The position numbers were made by a program, and so were the translations under genes. This document shows, piece after piece, positions 11,530 through 25,850 of a stretch of 64,000 nt of DNA; positions within the stretch are counted from its first letter, which is position 1; each line of letters starts with the position of its first letter. Below the pieces are notes generated by a model. It was not told where the DNA came from. It was given only the letters and a program-made list of their open reading frames with translations, and did no database searches. Source of the DNA: Anoplolepis gracilipes (lineage: Eukaryota; Arthropoda; Insecta; Hymenoptera; Formicidae). Location of the stretch: NCBI RefSeq assembly GCF_047496725.1, contig NC_132985.1:1948001-2012000 (forward strand). The letters are read 5' to 3'.

Positions 11530-14500
11530 GAAGCTCTCGATGCTCGACGAGAATTACACAGAGTTCTCGCGAAACAATGGCGATCCCGGAGATCTATAGA
11601 CCTGGTCAACACGACTGAATTATCGGCATGTTTGAGCTCTCGGAAATAACAGTTTGCAGCAATACACACATACACGGTATTTACGAGAACGCATTCACGT
11701 ATACGCATTCACACCGCGAATCATCCGCGAAAAACAAGCGGCCGATTACCTCATCCAAGGAATTCCTATCGCAATAACGATCTGTGTGTGATGAGTAAAT
11801 CGCCACATCTAACAATTCCAATTGGCGTTTCGTGGATCGGGTAATCATCTTCGAAACTGACACGCGTGGATTTGCGCGAATCCGAGCATAATACGTATTC
11901 AGATAGCACGAGGGATTTGCGAGATTAGTTTCGTACAGACTAACACGTTTAACGTGTCGGCTATTGTGACGATAGATGTCATCGGGGTCATCGCCCATCT
12001 CATGTAGTGATGAAAATCTTAAACAAGACTTATTACTAACAAAGAGTTATTTCTACGATTCGAGAGATATGTGATTTATGAATAGATTGCTCGCTAGTTA
12101 TATCTAATCGGTGTTTTTTTTTTTTCTTTCGGCATGAAATTACGCGGCGATTCAGAGAAAGTAAACGATCATCGCGTCATCGATTGCAGTGGCGAGTCGT
12201 GGCGCGATTCGTATCACGGATGATTGAAAATTGCCAACGATTAGGCGATGATTACTGACCTATCGGTCGATTGATATCCGCGTAGATAGTATTAGATCCG
12301 TTATTCCCACGTTCGGGAATGGCGGAAGTAACGGCAACATCTCCGCGATGGTCACCGCGATAATTCTGACATATGGTCCGATCTGTCGGAATTAATAATA
12401 ATCCGTCTTGTTTGTGCGAGCTATCGGTATTATTACGGAATATATTATACTCTGGGTTGTTGAACCCAGTGTGAGAATCGTAAAACTTTTAATGGTCATC
12501 GTAGGAAGAACCGCTTTTACATAGAAGCTAGACTTTTATTATCTTTTATAGTTCGCTAAAAACAGTCGTGCCAACAGATGAATGTTACGCGATCAGCAGA
12601 AAATGAAATGTGAAATCTTTTATAGAAAACACATGTGCAAAGTGTAAAGCGCATATATTATGAATTTAAATTATAAATCATATCATGTAAATAATATGTG
12701 AAAGTTTTTGCATCATCGTTCATTACATGAAATAATTTATGTTTCCGAAATGTTGAAATCAATTAAACAATTTAAACTCTCTCGAGTAATATTAATAAAA
12801 TAAGAAAGTAATAAAGAAGCAATTATAAAGTTACTTTAATTTATTGGCCCAACCGATTATAAAATAGCCGTCTATCGTAAATTCTCGATGAAATCATTCC
12901 TTTCCAAAATCATAACATTCATCGCCATCTTCGATCTTCCGTCCAACATCGGCCGAATATCGATTACAGAAGTCCGATCGAATGGACGGATTATATTCGT
13001 TCGCGCAGGAATCTTTTCCGCGTGACTCCCTGGCGAAACAAAATACCACACGTGCTCGCGATCGATGGGGATTCGTCCCAGTGAAATCGAGATAGCCGAG
13101 AGGGTGGCCTAATCTCGGCGCATCTATCAGCCACCTCGTGACCTCTCGGCGATTCATCTGCGCCGTGTCGAACGTGCCTACACCTTCTAACACGCCTAAG
13201 CGACTCTCTCAGCTCTCAGTCTCTTCCGTGCCATTCTCCTGCCGGGCATCGCCCGTTTGCGTCGCCGAGCTTTCATTATTTCGCGAGATCCCTGCCGACG
13301 AGACGAAAGGCATGTGGGTGGACGAAGAGGGAAATCGGCGATCGAACCACCGTGAGAAGATGCTCGCGGGTCTCGACGCTTTCGACGCATCTCGGCTACC
13401 AACCGATTCCCAAATGGCCCTCAGGGCCCTCACGCTCGACGGACGCGACCGTACGATAAAAATGAGCGCACGCGAAAGTGTCGGAATAGTATCTCTCGAC
13501 ATAGAAACGCCTCGGGCGCGGCGCACTAATAGCGCGAAGAAACCGCACGGAATTCGCTCGACGAGCGAAAACGCCATGGGTCGCTGGAGATCGTACCGGG
13601 AATTTGCCCGGTTCTTTGGTAAAAGTATTATCGGGTGAAATGGAGTCGAGAAAGTGTGATCTTAAATCGGTATCCTGATGGCCTGATTTTGTTCCATATC
13701 GCTCGATTTCTTCGCCAGTTTGCGAGAATAGAATTAAATTGTGCAGAAAAATTGTAATACGCAATCATTTCGAATAAATTTTATTTCTTTAGAAATCCGC
13801 GACAGAGTTTTATGTATATATTATCTTAGAATTTTCCACGAGTCGTGAAAGGATTTAGCAAAGTGCTTTAGAAAGACATCATATGCCGCACTTGACTGAT
13901 AATTTAAAGAATAAAGACATCTATTTAATGATCTATAATTTCTGTCGAAATTTAATGAGGAGACTTTCAATCACGCTCTCTTTCCGCGCTTTCCACAAAT
14001 TCAATCTCAAAACTGAAAGATATCATTCTGAAATGATATTTCTGTCATTCGATCTTACATGCCCACCATCACGCATTCCGTTACCCTTTTATGAACGTAA
14101 CGCGATATAGCGGAAAGCATGAATCTTTACGACGCGCAGCTACACTTTTCCGCGCATGGACGCTTTTGCGGCGTTTCAATGGCAGGTATCTGGAACGTCC
14201 TCGTGGCAAGAATAGAGAAAACCCGAGGATAGAAGGATCGAACGGGTAATTCACGTGGCGATGCAGTTCGTTCCACGAAGATTTCATGCGATTCGTAACG
14301 ATGCCCATAAAGGTTGACACGGTTGGAAGGATGCCTTCCTCTCTTTCTTTCTCTCTCTCTCTCTCTCTTTCATGAGACAATCTCCAAAAAATGGAATGCA
14401 CCGTGCGTTGCAAGCGGAAGATCTCGTGATTTACGATATCGACAATCTCGACGCAAGAGATCGGAATCAATGGTCACTATAATAGCCCGGATAAATTTTA

Positions 14501-17255
14501 ACTGTCAGAATTATTATCCTGATCTATCGAGTGAACCTGATTGAATTTGCATCGCGCTCAAAATACAATTAATTCTCCAAACGTACAAACGGTTTTTCAC
14601 CGTTCTCAAGTCGCGCGATTTATTCGATTATTTATTCGAAAACTGGTTATTGCTGGAAGCTATAGTACGTGCCTATATAAGTAACTCCAGAATCTATGAC
14701 TGCGTGCAAAATTTTTTTAGTTTTGAGAAACAACTCATAATATACAATGGACCATTACAATCTTTTGAATGGCGTTTATATGTTATAAATAATTCAAAAG
14801 CCCGTTTCACGGTAATAAAGAGATTATCGGATAAGAAAAAACGAGCGTAAGCGTAGTAACTTGTGGTCACCATGACTAATTTAAAATGGACCATATCGAA
14901 TGTCTTAAAATTATATGATCGAGTCATGTTAAATTTTCGCAATAAAGGATCATAACTTGTTATTTATGCGTGTTAAAAAATGCATTTTTTCTAGTTCTTC
15001 TAAAAAATATAAAAAATGGGAGAAATTATAGTTTCTTTGTGACGAGCAACATTACTTTAATAAAAATAAAGTAGATAACTTCCAATTAAAATTTTGTAAA
15101 AAATCTTATGTTTAATATAAATGTGGTCAGAATTAATAAAAAACAAATCTAGGTCGACAAACTCTAATCAATCGACATTGTAGACGATCTTATCAGTTAT
15201 GCTGATCATTACCCACATTATCACGAAACAAACGTCATAAATACTCACGCTACTATTTATTGTTAATAGCGAGACGCTCGCTTTTTCGCAACCTGGCGTG
15301 AGAGAAGGCCATAACTCACGCTAGGTGAATATCAGCTGGAGTTCGGGAAAGATAAGAGGGAGGAGATTCTCATGCGAGTCGACGAATCTAGAGATAATTC
15401 TTAATATCGTGTTAATTATCCAAGTCGAGACCTAAGCAACTCCCAACTCTCGGACTTGATATATACTTTATGGAAACGTATCGCGCAAACCATAACGGCC
15501 ATCGAGCTTTAAGACAGACTTGGGTGGGAAAGATGAAAGGTGAATCAAAGGTAGCAGCGGCGAATTTCGATAGTCGATAGTCATAAATCATGCTTTTTTA
15601 TACTGGATAGATACGATCGGTGAATTCCTTCGTGTTCGTAGCTCTAAACAAACTGGATTACGTAATATGCCAAAGATGTGCCAAAGAATAAAAATAAAAA
15701 TTTTCTCAACACGAAATTCGTATAATATAAATAATATGATAAATTGATGCAATTAATTTCTATAAATTCTAATTGTTTCATACATAAAAATGTATACTAT
15801 TTATACTAAATTATATTAAATCTATTCGAAATTAAAAATTATTATTTCAACACCTAAAACTAAATTTTCGAGGCAAAGATAAATATTTAAAGGAAAAACA
15901 CGATAGTGAAAATAATTGTAAAACCAGTCTCATTTTCTACCACGGGTTTTCTATTTAGACATTTAATTATTCAGATTCGTAAATCTTCCGAAGTATTTGC
16001 GAAGAATAAATTTTGATTGATGCACTGCTCGGTATCGACTCGTTGAGCACGAATCTCATTAAAGTATCAAGTTACTCCGGCGAACACGGAGCGAATACAC
16101 GCGTAATAAGAAAACGAGCGAAAATGGTCTGTTGCGATTGATATCCCGATGATGCAAATCGAACGAACAGCTTAACAGTTACATCGGAATTTGCGGTGAG
16201 AGCATTCGCGAGGATCGTATGCAGAAATGTTTCTTGCATTCGACTATGTAGAATTTTTTTGCGGTCGATGAAACCCCCATTGCGAGCGTACAAAAAATAC
16301 AAAAGCGAACGATATATACGTGAAATAAAATATTTCGCTTTTTATGACATTATATTTTTATGACAATCACTTATTTTTTATTAGTATGAGTTAATATTAA
16401 AAATAAAGCACTGTTAAATTGATACATACTAAATAAATCAATTAGGAAATTTAATTAAAGTGCTAAAAGAAAAAATGTGTCCGAATTAAAATTTTTAATT
16501 TCGAAAATTCTGTATATATTTCTAAATTCAATATATAATTTTTTGCTTTTTAAATAAAATAATTTTTTTATATAATATATATTTATTAAATATATTATTT
16601 AATACTCAGATAAAAAAAACAATGCTCATAACTTTTAAATTAATCTAATTATAAAAATTTTTGATAATTAAAGTATAGCGCATGTTACTGAATAACACTA
16701 TCATGATTAACAGATCTATTCAAGATACATCAATGCTCAACATTTAATAAAGCTTAAATGGATTATTGAATTATAATTATATCTGCTAAGAAACGTCTGA
16801 TTTGCAGAAAGATATGACGGTTCATTTCTAGCTTTTCCCTTTAACACAATTGCAGCGATTACAGCGCGAAATCAGCGAAATCGTTCTGTACGATTGCGCG
16901 ACGATCACCGTTAAATTTGCCTGATGCCAACAGAACCTGCAATTCGTCGCAATTAAAGCCTACCGCCAATTGGCATACTCGTCCCGTTATTACGTTATTA
17001 CGATCAGATAATTCGAGCGTAACGCTGTATCTGAGCAGGTGGGTGGTTCAAGGCCGCCACACAGCCTCTGATGCATTAAGCGATGCACTTTCGACAATAC
17101 ATTTTCATTTTTGTCGAAGTTTTAAATCATAAAAATAAAATAAAGAATAAAATCGATCCCAGAAAGTTATCTATCGATTTCGCACTTTGCTTCGGGAAGC
17201 ATTCAATTATTTATGTTCGAATTGCAGCTCAAAAAAATCGAAAATGCTGGATTCA
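11530..17255. other. Non-coding stretch including a CpG-rich block at 13.0-13.65 kb
   Basis: The block at 12890-13640 is visibly richer in G, C and CpG than its surroundings and stays open in several frames on both strands. The largest frame (13138-13638, plus) is 166 codons but opens with GTG, has its first ATG near codon 58, and shows no domain, signal peptide or splice context that I recognise. AT-rich blocks lie at 12600-12850, 14960-15130, 15660-15990 and 16310-16780. A small perfect hairpin, CTGGGTT-GTTG-AACCCAG, sits at 12452-12469. Nothing else stands out. Confidence 0.65.
14341..14370. repeat. (CT)n microsatellite
   Basis: CT tract with a perfect core at about 14351-14367 and TTT interruptions. 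Confidence 0.94.
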
Positions 17256-17282
17256 GTGTGTGTGTGTGTGTGTGTGTGTGTG
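17256..17282. repeat. (GT)13 microsatellite
   Basis: Uninterrupted GT dinucleotide tract of 27 bases. Confidence 0.97.
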
Positions 17283-18495
17283 AAGCTGGTGTTTTATTTT
17301 GTGGAATTAGCGTCTGTAATCGCTTTTAATTTCCTCTAATAGAGAAGATTTTATGTGTAAAGATTATTAAAATATTTATATGCATAATTATTGCAGACGA
17401 GAAAGATTACAAACATCTTACGTCAGTACTTATATGTTCTTTCAAATAATTTAATTTGTTTAATTAATATTCTAATAATGTTTACGTATAGAACTTTTTG
17501 AAGAACTATTGTACAATTTTCAAGTGCTTCAAATCTAGTAAAAAAATCGTCGGCGAACAAAGTGAGATGCAGCGTGGACTTGACGTTTCAGTTTGTCCCG
17601 AACCCTTTTTTAGTTTAACAGCCAGAAATGTTTAATTTATCAAGAATCCTAGATCTATTAAAAATTAAGCGAAAACCCTCAACAATTATTAAATTCCTAC
17701 GAAGTCAGTCCAATTTCACACACATCTCGATGCATGCTATCGTTTTCAAGGCTATCGGTTTCTTTCACACGTTAATCGATACATGCGTTATCTAAAAAGT
17801 AGTTGTAACTACTTGTTGAAACGTCATATTTCGCTTCGTAATTATACGCTTTATCAAAGTTTGAAAAAAATACATATCAAAGTAATAACAAGATTCTCGA
17901 CAAACGAGAAAATAAATAACAGAAATTATTAGCTTATCAATCATAATTTTCTATTGTTTTATAATATATTTCATGTTCCATGTTTTAAATGTATTTAAAT
18001 ACAATATACATTTTTTATTCACATTTAAAAATAAAAAAGTTAAATTATTTTCAACTTATTATTCTAAAAAGGATACATAATATTTAATGTTATAATAATA
18101 CAATTAGAATATTCAATAAGAATATTCAAAATATTATATTCATCTTAAAAACAAATTAAAAAATTAAAATAAAAATTTTAATATATATTTTAATTTTGAT
18201 ATTTCAGCCAAAAAAATTATACTGAATAAAATATTTTCTAACATTTTTCTTATTTAATCCTAAGCTCTCTTTTCTTAATAATATAAAATTTGGAAAGAGA
18301 TTTATAAAAATAATATTACGATGCACTGAGACCTTTTAACAATTATGTTTATATCAAAGTGGATTAGCCAGATAACCGAAACGGATGCGTTTGTCATGGC
18401 CGGTTAAGAAATGAGAGATGCGGTTTGCCTTTTGGTCATAAAGATTCTCAGCATCATTTGTTTTGTGCGCAGTGCACTTGCCAAGGAATCTCTAT

Positions 18496-18528
<33 letters not shown>

Positions 18529-18750
18529 GCGAATAATATGCACAATCGCCGCGCCTTTTCTCCGGGGTGTTCGAAGTATCCCATAATTATAAGCCCGCGC
18601 ACAAAAATGCCTGCAGATTTACGGGTCTCATCCCGCGCACGTGTCTATAAATAATGGAGATACGAGAATATTCGGCGATAAACATTTTTCGGTATCACTT
18701 GCCGCGCCGCAGGCCGCGATTGTCCTTCGAGAATACAATCTCTATATCTT
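17283..18750. other. AT-rich non-coding stretch
   Basis: The block from 17860 to 18330 is very AT-rich with scattered short palindromes such as GTATTTAAATAC near 17990. A CpG-richer patch follows at 18530-18740. No gene or RNA was recognised. Confidence 0.65.
18499..18522. repeat. (TA)12 microsatellite
   Basis: Pure TA tract of 24 bases. Confidence 0.96.
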
Positions 18751-19060
18751 TATATAGGATGTCCCATGTTTTCCAGACTTTATTTTACGTGTCTTCAGTT
18801 TCTAGAACTCTTCAATTTTTATGAAATCTTTAATTAATTCCGAATTAGCTTTTCTCTGAGAAAATTATTCGAAAATCATTATTTTTTAAATCAAATTATT
18901 ACGAATCTAAAAAAATCTGACAAGATTAATTTTAGAGATAGAATAAAAAATGAGAAAGTAGAAAAAAAATTAATTTTTATTTATAGAAAATGTAATCCAA
19001 ATTATTTTAAAAAATCCGTAGACAAAGAGATGTGCACAAATCTGAAACACCTTGTATATA
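18751..19060. mobile_element. Possible decayed TIR element, family A copy 1
   Basis: The left end reads TATATAGGATGTCCCATG. The right end, on the minus strand, reads TATATACAAGGTGTTTCAG. The two share a TATATA edge and a following GG(A)TGT...CA core, allowing indels. The roughly 310 bp between them are AT-rich with no open frame. Elements with 'TACAGGGTGT' style ends are common in insect genomes; that is from memory, not from a search. The second copy at 49301-49519 has clearer ends. The class is undetermined. Confidence 0.4.
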
Positions 19061-19111
19061 TCGAGGAATAGTTTAAAAAAAATCCGTGCAGTGCCTTACG
19101 CTGCGAGGAAT

Positions 19112-19150
19112 TCAAGCGTCGTTTATCAAGCGTCGTTTATCAAGCGTCGT
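19112..19150. repeat. 14-bp minisatellite, 2.8 copies
   Basis: TCAAGCGTCGTTTA occurs exactly twice (19112-19125, 19126-19139), followed by 11 bases of a third unit before it diverges. Confidence 0.93.
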
Positions 19151-22100
19151 CATGCGCTTATCAACGCGAAGTACCTTTTCTCGCACCTTTTCGCTTACAC
19201 ATAGCCTACAATTATGTTTTCATACCCGAGGAAAAATCCACATTGATCCCCATATTCTTGCTCGCACGTTGTATAAATAACACGTTGATATACGCTTTGA
19301 AATATCAGCCTTTTCGAGGTCACTTGCAGGCCAATATCGGAAAAAGTTTCAATATATGTAATTATAAACAAAGCGTTATATAGTCACTAGTAGCATGAGA
19401 TGAAATCTATTTTTTTATTTATGCTTCTGACAAATATCAAAAAATTTTTAACTTTTCTTGTATGTGTATATGTGTATCTTTGTGTAGGCGCATATAAATA
19501 AATCGACAGACTATGTATATTACTTATGTATTTCAGAATTAAACATTTGCGCTAATCTATTTTATCGTTAGAATATTCGATATATGATCGTAGGCGACTT
19601 ACCTGCAAAGTGCGATCGTACGACATTGGTATGGCACTCACGACGTTATCCTATGCGACTTTACCATGTTGCGACGAAGGAATAACGTGAAAGTTATACA
19701 CGATCACGTTAAAAGTAAAAATACGACGACCTATAGAGCTTACATCGTCAGCTACTACTTGCTTCCTCGAGTGTCGCCGGGTGAATGATACAAGATACAA
19801 GGCCGTGGCATGTAAACACAACGTGGTACCTACCTATATATCGCAAGAATGTCAAGGCCACACGCAGTTATTTTGTTATTGGAATATTGAACTACGAAAT
19901 ATTTAATACGAAATAAAGATAAAATACATACTAAATTCTCTCTTTTCATTATTTTAATTATTTGATTCCATTAGTTGATGACGTATATTAAATGCGTGAT
20001 AATTAATTCGTTGTTACAAAATGTGATAAAAATATTTAATATACTATAAAATATTGTAATTACACATGTCAAAAATATGTATTTTGTATAATATGTATTT
20101 CTTGCACATTAAAATTTAATTTCAATAAACACATAAGTTACTGTTCATATCTGACTATTTTTTCATCGTTCTTTTTCCTGAGCTGTAATAAATTCCTGGC
20201 GCGTGATTTAATTTGCAAAAAAATTGTTACTTTACATAATTTCTATAATTATATAAAATTTATATAATTATTAATTTATATAATTAATTCATTATAATTA
20301 ATGTAAAAATTATACATGTAATTTTATATCATTCTTACTTCGAGATAACATCAAATATTTCTACACAATTTTATTGCAAATTACATTTTACGCAAAGCTT
20401 GATCAATCATTTCTTTATTATGTCATTTATATTATACACATCTTTCAAATATTCCTTTCGAACGGTAATGTCCAAATTTAATTCCAATTCGAGAATGGCG
20501 CCCCGCCGTTTCGCGTGCACAACGTTCACTTCAGATCGACGTGATTGATAATTAAAATACCAGACGGTTTCTTGCAGAACGACCAACAATGGTTACTGCT
20601 CTGCGAATCATAATTACATCAGATTGACCGCCGCGGTATGATAATGATCCTCGCGATTTCGCACACCGGGACCGCCGGCAATTGATCGATCGATTGCGAG
20701 GGGGAGGGGGGACCCGCCGAGATTGATTGTGCATCGGATGCTTATGTAAACGCCGGATGGGCTCGTTTCGCAAGCGATTTCGAAAAGATCCTTCCTGATT
20801 AGGGGACTTGCGACGAGAGGCGCGTCTCGAATACCAGAGCGGCGATGTGTATGATGTAAAAACACGATAATCATATATGCAGCAAAATGAAGCGCGCACG
20901 CATACATCTTATGGCATAGTAAACTAATTAAACGGTTGGCCTCGATCTCGAAAGGTTTTTATGTCTGATAGCTCGACAAAAACTCGTCTAAGAAACTATG
21001 AAGAGACCTGCATCTCAGATTTTATGGAATCGACGGAGCTGATTAGGGCTGGGACGCGAATGTTAATTAAGAAAAACAGCAATAAGATCGTGCATTAACG
21101 TGGAATTAAATGTTGATAAGAACGCTTAATGGTACGGTTAAAATTGGTTAAAGATAAGACAGAAATATATGCTGCAATCGTCTAATTTTTTTTTAAATAA
21201 TTAGAGCAAAAGTTTCTCACACAAATATTAAAGTTTCAATTCCTCGATTTTATCTGACTTTTTCGCTCGACGCAACATTGATTATTATTCAGTAAAAGAT
21301 TTTGAAAATTACTATACGTATTTAATTCTGTATAATTCTAATAATATTCGCGTAATATAACATCAATGTTGTTGCCTAGTCTGTTTAGAAGTTTAAAAAA
21401 ATTCATAAAGTCCTAATCAATAATAAAAAAAAAAGTTTAAACTGGTTTCATTAGAAACACGCTCGAGTCACTTGCGTCTTAATCTTTATCTGCGAATATA
21501 AATCTTGCGATTTATAATCGCAAGTACATTCCTGGGCACTCTCATTAATGCTGCGCTTAGAAGGCAAGTTGTCGGGAGGCGATCGAAACGAGCGATCTAA
21601 TCGTAGCGTAGATCGATAGCACGACGGAATCGGGAAAGGGGCGCTCTAAAAGGTTTTACGGCAACTTGTAAAGTTCAATAGCAACCGGAGCAAGCAAGGT
21701 TTGCTGCCATTTATTTTATAGACGTGCTCCACTTGCTAAGCGACCGAGAGGGAGAGACTGGCCGATCCGTTCACCGACAAAGACAAGGAAAGAATGAAAA
21801 ACCAGCGAAGACAGAAAGGACAGGGATAGTAAGGATACAGAGTGAGAGAGACATCAAGGTTTACGACACTGTACTTTAGCAGTTTTTGCATGCCACCGCG
21901 AGCAGAAAGACCGTTTCTACAAATGCAATGTGCACTATTTACGCGACAAGTTTACGCAGTTTACCTGCTCACTTCGAAAGTATGAATTACCATGGGTTCG
22001 CGCAATTTGGGTTCTGGGTCGTCGAGAATGAGAGTACCGTTTCTCGAGAATGACTTTCGCGCTACTCACTTATCGGACACTTCATGTAATGGCAAGCGAA

Positions 22101-25100
22101 TTGCAAGACGATGGAAAAATGTTCCATAATAGAGCTCGAAAGAAAATCGAGATGTAACGTGTGAAATAAAATTCATATAAATTGCCTTGAAAAATAATCT
22201 ATTATATTGAAAAGATAGATTAATAATAGCTTAATAAAAAAAAATAGAGTCTACAAAATACAATTGATCATCTATCATCTATTCCTCAATTACAGTCGGA
22301 AAATACTTTACGTCCTAGTATTTCGATTGTAAGAAAAATACTAATACAATGATGAATGCGCTTAATACAAAAGTAATATAAATATAATATAAGAGTTAAA
22401 GAGAAGAAAGGTGCAGCAGAAAGTTCCCAAGACGCATTTCAATTCAAGCCGTTGCATAATCCAATAATGATCAGAGAGAAGCACAATCGCAGAAGTGAAA
22501 AATCGTAAACAGCGCGCGGCAACACGTGGGAGAAAGTAAACAAAGAATAAAAGGAAAAAAAGAATAAAATAATAAAGTACAAATGCACTCAAACACACGC
22601 ACTTACACAGAAGGAAATTTCGCACAATCGTATAAATAAATGAACGTTTGCATCGATCCGTATCGTGATTCGCTCAAGTCTAACACACGCCTCCGCTAAG
22701 TAAGCGATTTACTGGAGAGTGCGGCACCTGAAACGCCTTTAATTTATACACATAATATGTAATACGTTGCGCGAACGTGTCACACATACGTGCATATATG
22801 TACATGTGACATATATATGTATAACGGGCGTGAGAAAACTTTACGCGCGATTACGCGACGCGCTGACATGATTCGATTATATTAATAACAATGCGTGAAT
22901 ATTATTCGCGTGACCAAAATTTTCCCGTCGAATATTCGGCGCGTATTATCAGCACGCAAATCTGTCTCTCTTCCCCTCCCATGATCGATAATGACTTTGC
23001 GACAAAGAGCCTTTCGACCCGCGTTGAGGTCGCCGTCATCCTCCGGTCGTGGGACTGTTTCGTGCCGATTTCAAATAAACGCTCTCATCGTGGATTGCCT
23101 TGGAAAACGGCTTCTAATTTCAATTATCGTAATCATCTTGCGGTCATTATGCACCATCTCGCGCGCGGTTACCGTTGACTATCTTACAACACGACATAAT
23201 AAATCGAAACCGATTATCTACGCGAACGGAGGCGATCTTTTTTCAGATGCGTTTTACAGATGTCGATTTTATTCAAGAATTAATAAAGAACCTAATTAAC
23301 TTAAAGAGCGGCTCTAAAATGTAATTAAAAAGTACATAAAAATTTTACTGTAAAAAATTGAGATCAAAATACATAGTATTCTAAAAAGGACTCGGTATAC
23401 CAGTGACAAGTTTTGATTATACTTTATAAGAGTAAGAAAACTTAATTTTCAAGTATCTGGAAGACTCAAAGGAATGACTCTAATTATTTTTAATGATTAT
23501 GCACGAAGAATATACGATGAGGGTAATTGCCTAGTCGTTGACAATTCGGACAAGACATATTAATTTCAAATATCACCTTCATTACCAGCAACCAGTACCT
23601 ACTCTCGTATCGCTAACAAGGTGTCCCAAGGTTAAGTACACCGTTTATCATTCGCGACAGGATTAATTATCTTGTTCGGATATTCAAAAGCGATATCGTA
23701 GCAATGAGGTAACGATCGACCAGTTAGCGTGTCTCTTACAAAATAAATAAATAACACACATTTTTTTCTATCATATATACGCACAACGCATGCATAATGC
23801 ATTACGTTACGACCGTTAAGATGTTGACTGCATAAGCTAAAAATAATAGCTTACTTGAAATTGATTCTTGCATCCTTGCAATATAGTTTTTGTCAATCAT
23901 GTATTATAATAAGATGCGCGTGTGAGATTCATGTTGAAACAAAAGTTAATGCACCATGTATTTGATAGACTAATATATTAAATAAACATTTTTTTCCGTA
24001 TTATACGAAAATTAAAAAATAAAGTATTTTTTTTTAATCGCGAAAATTTGTCAGTGAAAAATATTTTCTACAATTATTTTATGTGCTTTTTATAAAACTG
24101 TAATTCGCGTTTTACTATCATGAAAGAATTTCGAACACTAATTCCATTTATGAAAATGTGTGAATAAAGATCTCAAGGGTGTCTCGAGAACCGAGTTAAT
24201 TTCTTAATAAAGGTACACGCGAGAAGCTCCAGGCTAAATATAAAACGAGACGAAAGAGAGATATCACGCGAAATAAACGAGATCACGAAACGGAGATAAG
24301 TTTACGGTTTATTGTTTAGCGGTAACATTGGAATCGAGCAAATCTAAAGGGAAAATGCCTTCACGATTGTACACGCCGAATAGGTCGAAAAGGTCTCTCA
24401 TTAAAGCCCGTATAAAATGACCGGAGTCGTCTTTGAGCCCCAAGAGCCGCTGTCAGCTTATTGTGTGCTGCGCGGGATGCTGCAGGATCCGTTTATTAGC
24501 CTCCCATCAAGATAACAAGACTCTCCTTTTCCCCCTTTTTTCATCCTCCAAGAGATTCCAAGCTCATGGGTGAGGATGCTGTGAGAGACAAACCTTTCAT
24601 TATAATCGTGTCCGTAATTAGCTTTATACTTGAGGAAAAATATACCTCCGCTCATTGTCTGACAATTAGTTTTTATATTATTATACTGTCAAAATCCTGA
24701 AAGAAAAATGTTTAAAAAACACACGATACCTAAACGGTAAACTAAAATGACAATTATATGCAGTATATTTTCAAACAGAGATTTCGAACATTGTTTTTAA
24801 AATCTGTTGATTCTTTAATTCGATATTTTAGCGCAATTCATGTAATCTTTATATATTTATTTATTTATATATTATCATTTATGTATTTATTATTATTATT
24901 TATATAATATTTAATTTCAAATTGTGTGGAAGAGAGAGAAAGGGAGAAAAGTTTAATAGATACTTAAGATATCTATTAATTCGAGCTCAATTCAACTTCA
25001 ACTCTTCATTGCATTCCATTCGCGCATTGTTACTAAAGATTTATGCGCTTTCAAAGCAATAAAATACCCGGCCCGCAATTTCTTGGTACTCAATTCGATT

Positions 25101-25120
25101 GGCCACCTTGCAGATGGTCG
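19151..25120. other. Non-coding stretch, no gene seen
   Basis: AT-rich blocks lie at 19850-20420, 21160-21430, 22140-22400, 23260-23450, 23900-24130 and 24660-24930. CpG-rich blocks lie at 20470-20900, 21540-21790 and 22840-23240. A G-rich run (GAGGGGGAGGGGGG) lies at about 20698-20711. Open frames at 20552-20907 (minus) and 22891-23299 (plus) overlap other frames in CpG-rich DNA and match nothing that I know. Confidence 0.65.
19603..19603 (-). other. Candidate recursive (ratchet) splice site, weaker
   Basis: On the minus strand, CACTTTGCAG is joined directly to GTAAGTCG, so a 3' splice-site AG and a perfect 5' donor GTAAGT abut with no exon between (junction 19603/19602). This is the ratchet-point arrangement known from long insect introns. 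The pyrimidine tract in front is only moderate, so this is weaker than the site at 28848. No flanking exon is visible. Confidence 0.3.
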
Positions 25121-25208
25121 TATATATATATGTGTTTAAGTATATGTATATATATATATTTTACATATATGTATATGTACAAAATATATATATATATATA
25201 TATATATG
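25121..25208. repeat. Complex TA/TATG repeat
   Basis: Alternating TA with TATG and TTTA interruptions over about 88 bases. It is the first member of a TA cluster that continues at 25604 and 25784. Confidence 0.93.
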
Positions 25209-25598
25209 TACAAAGTGTATATGGAGGATTAATATGTTTCCTATATAATGCCGCGCATCCCTGACCGAAGACGTCGTCCTTCATGCTCGTTTAAGTCGAC
25301 ATTGACGTCGTTATCGCCGTGATATGCGCTATTCAAAGCCAAGTCTTACTCGATTCGGTATGTCGATGGATAATGATGCATAACAATCATATGACATTCA
25401 TTGATGATCGAGAAGGCGCGGTCGATGTTCTCGACGCGTGGGATTAGCATTGGAAAATAAAAATCAAAGATACCAAGAAGATTTCAAGATCAACAAAACA
25501 ATTTCGAGATTATCATACAATAGAAAATCGATTTGATAAAAATTTAAAATATTAAATTAAATAAAAACCAAAAAAAGCACAAGATTTTAATTTCTGTA

Positions 25599-25603
<5 letters not shown>

Positions 25604-25645
<42 letters not shown>
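25604..25645. repeat. (AT)21 microsatellite
   Basis: Uninterrupted AT tract of 42 bases. Confidence 0.97.
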
Positions 25646-25647
<2 letters not shown>

Positions 25648-25783
25648 TATTGTATATCTTATTATATATTTTATTATATTTTATATAATAACTCTCTGTA
25701 TCTCTTTCTTCTTAAATATTACAATTTCGGATCTCTAGGAAAATATTCTGCATATTAGTAAAAATATATATATTTTAAATTGA

Positions 25784-25845
<62 letters not shown>
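25784..25845. repeat. Compound (TC)n-(TA)n microsatellite
   Basis: A TC tract (25784-25798) switches at one base to a pure AT tract of about 47 bases. This is the longest TA tract in the window. Confidence 0.97.

Positions 25846-25850
<5 letters not shown>

Noticed and set aside
13138..13638. Longest open frame, 166 codons, plus strand
   Set aside because: It opens with GTG, its first ATG is near codon 58, several other frames on both strands are open across the same CpG-rich block, and no domain or splice context is recognisable.
17041..17070. GGTGGTTCAAGGCC as a tRNA B box
   Set aside because: No cloverleaf can be built around it and no A box lies at the right distance.
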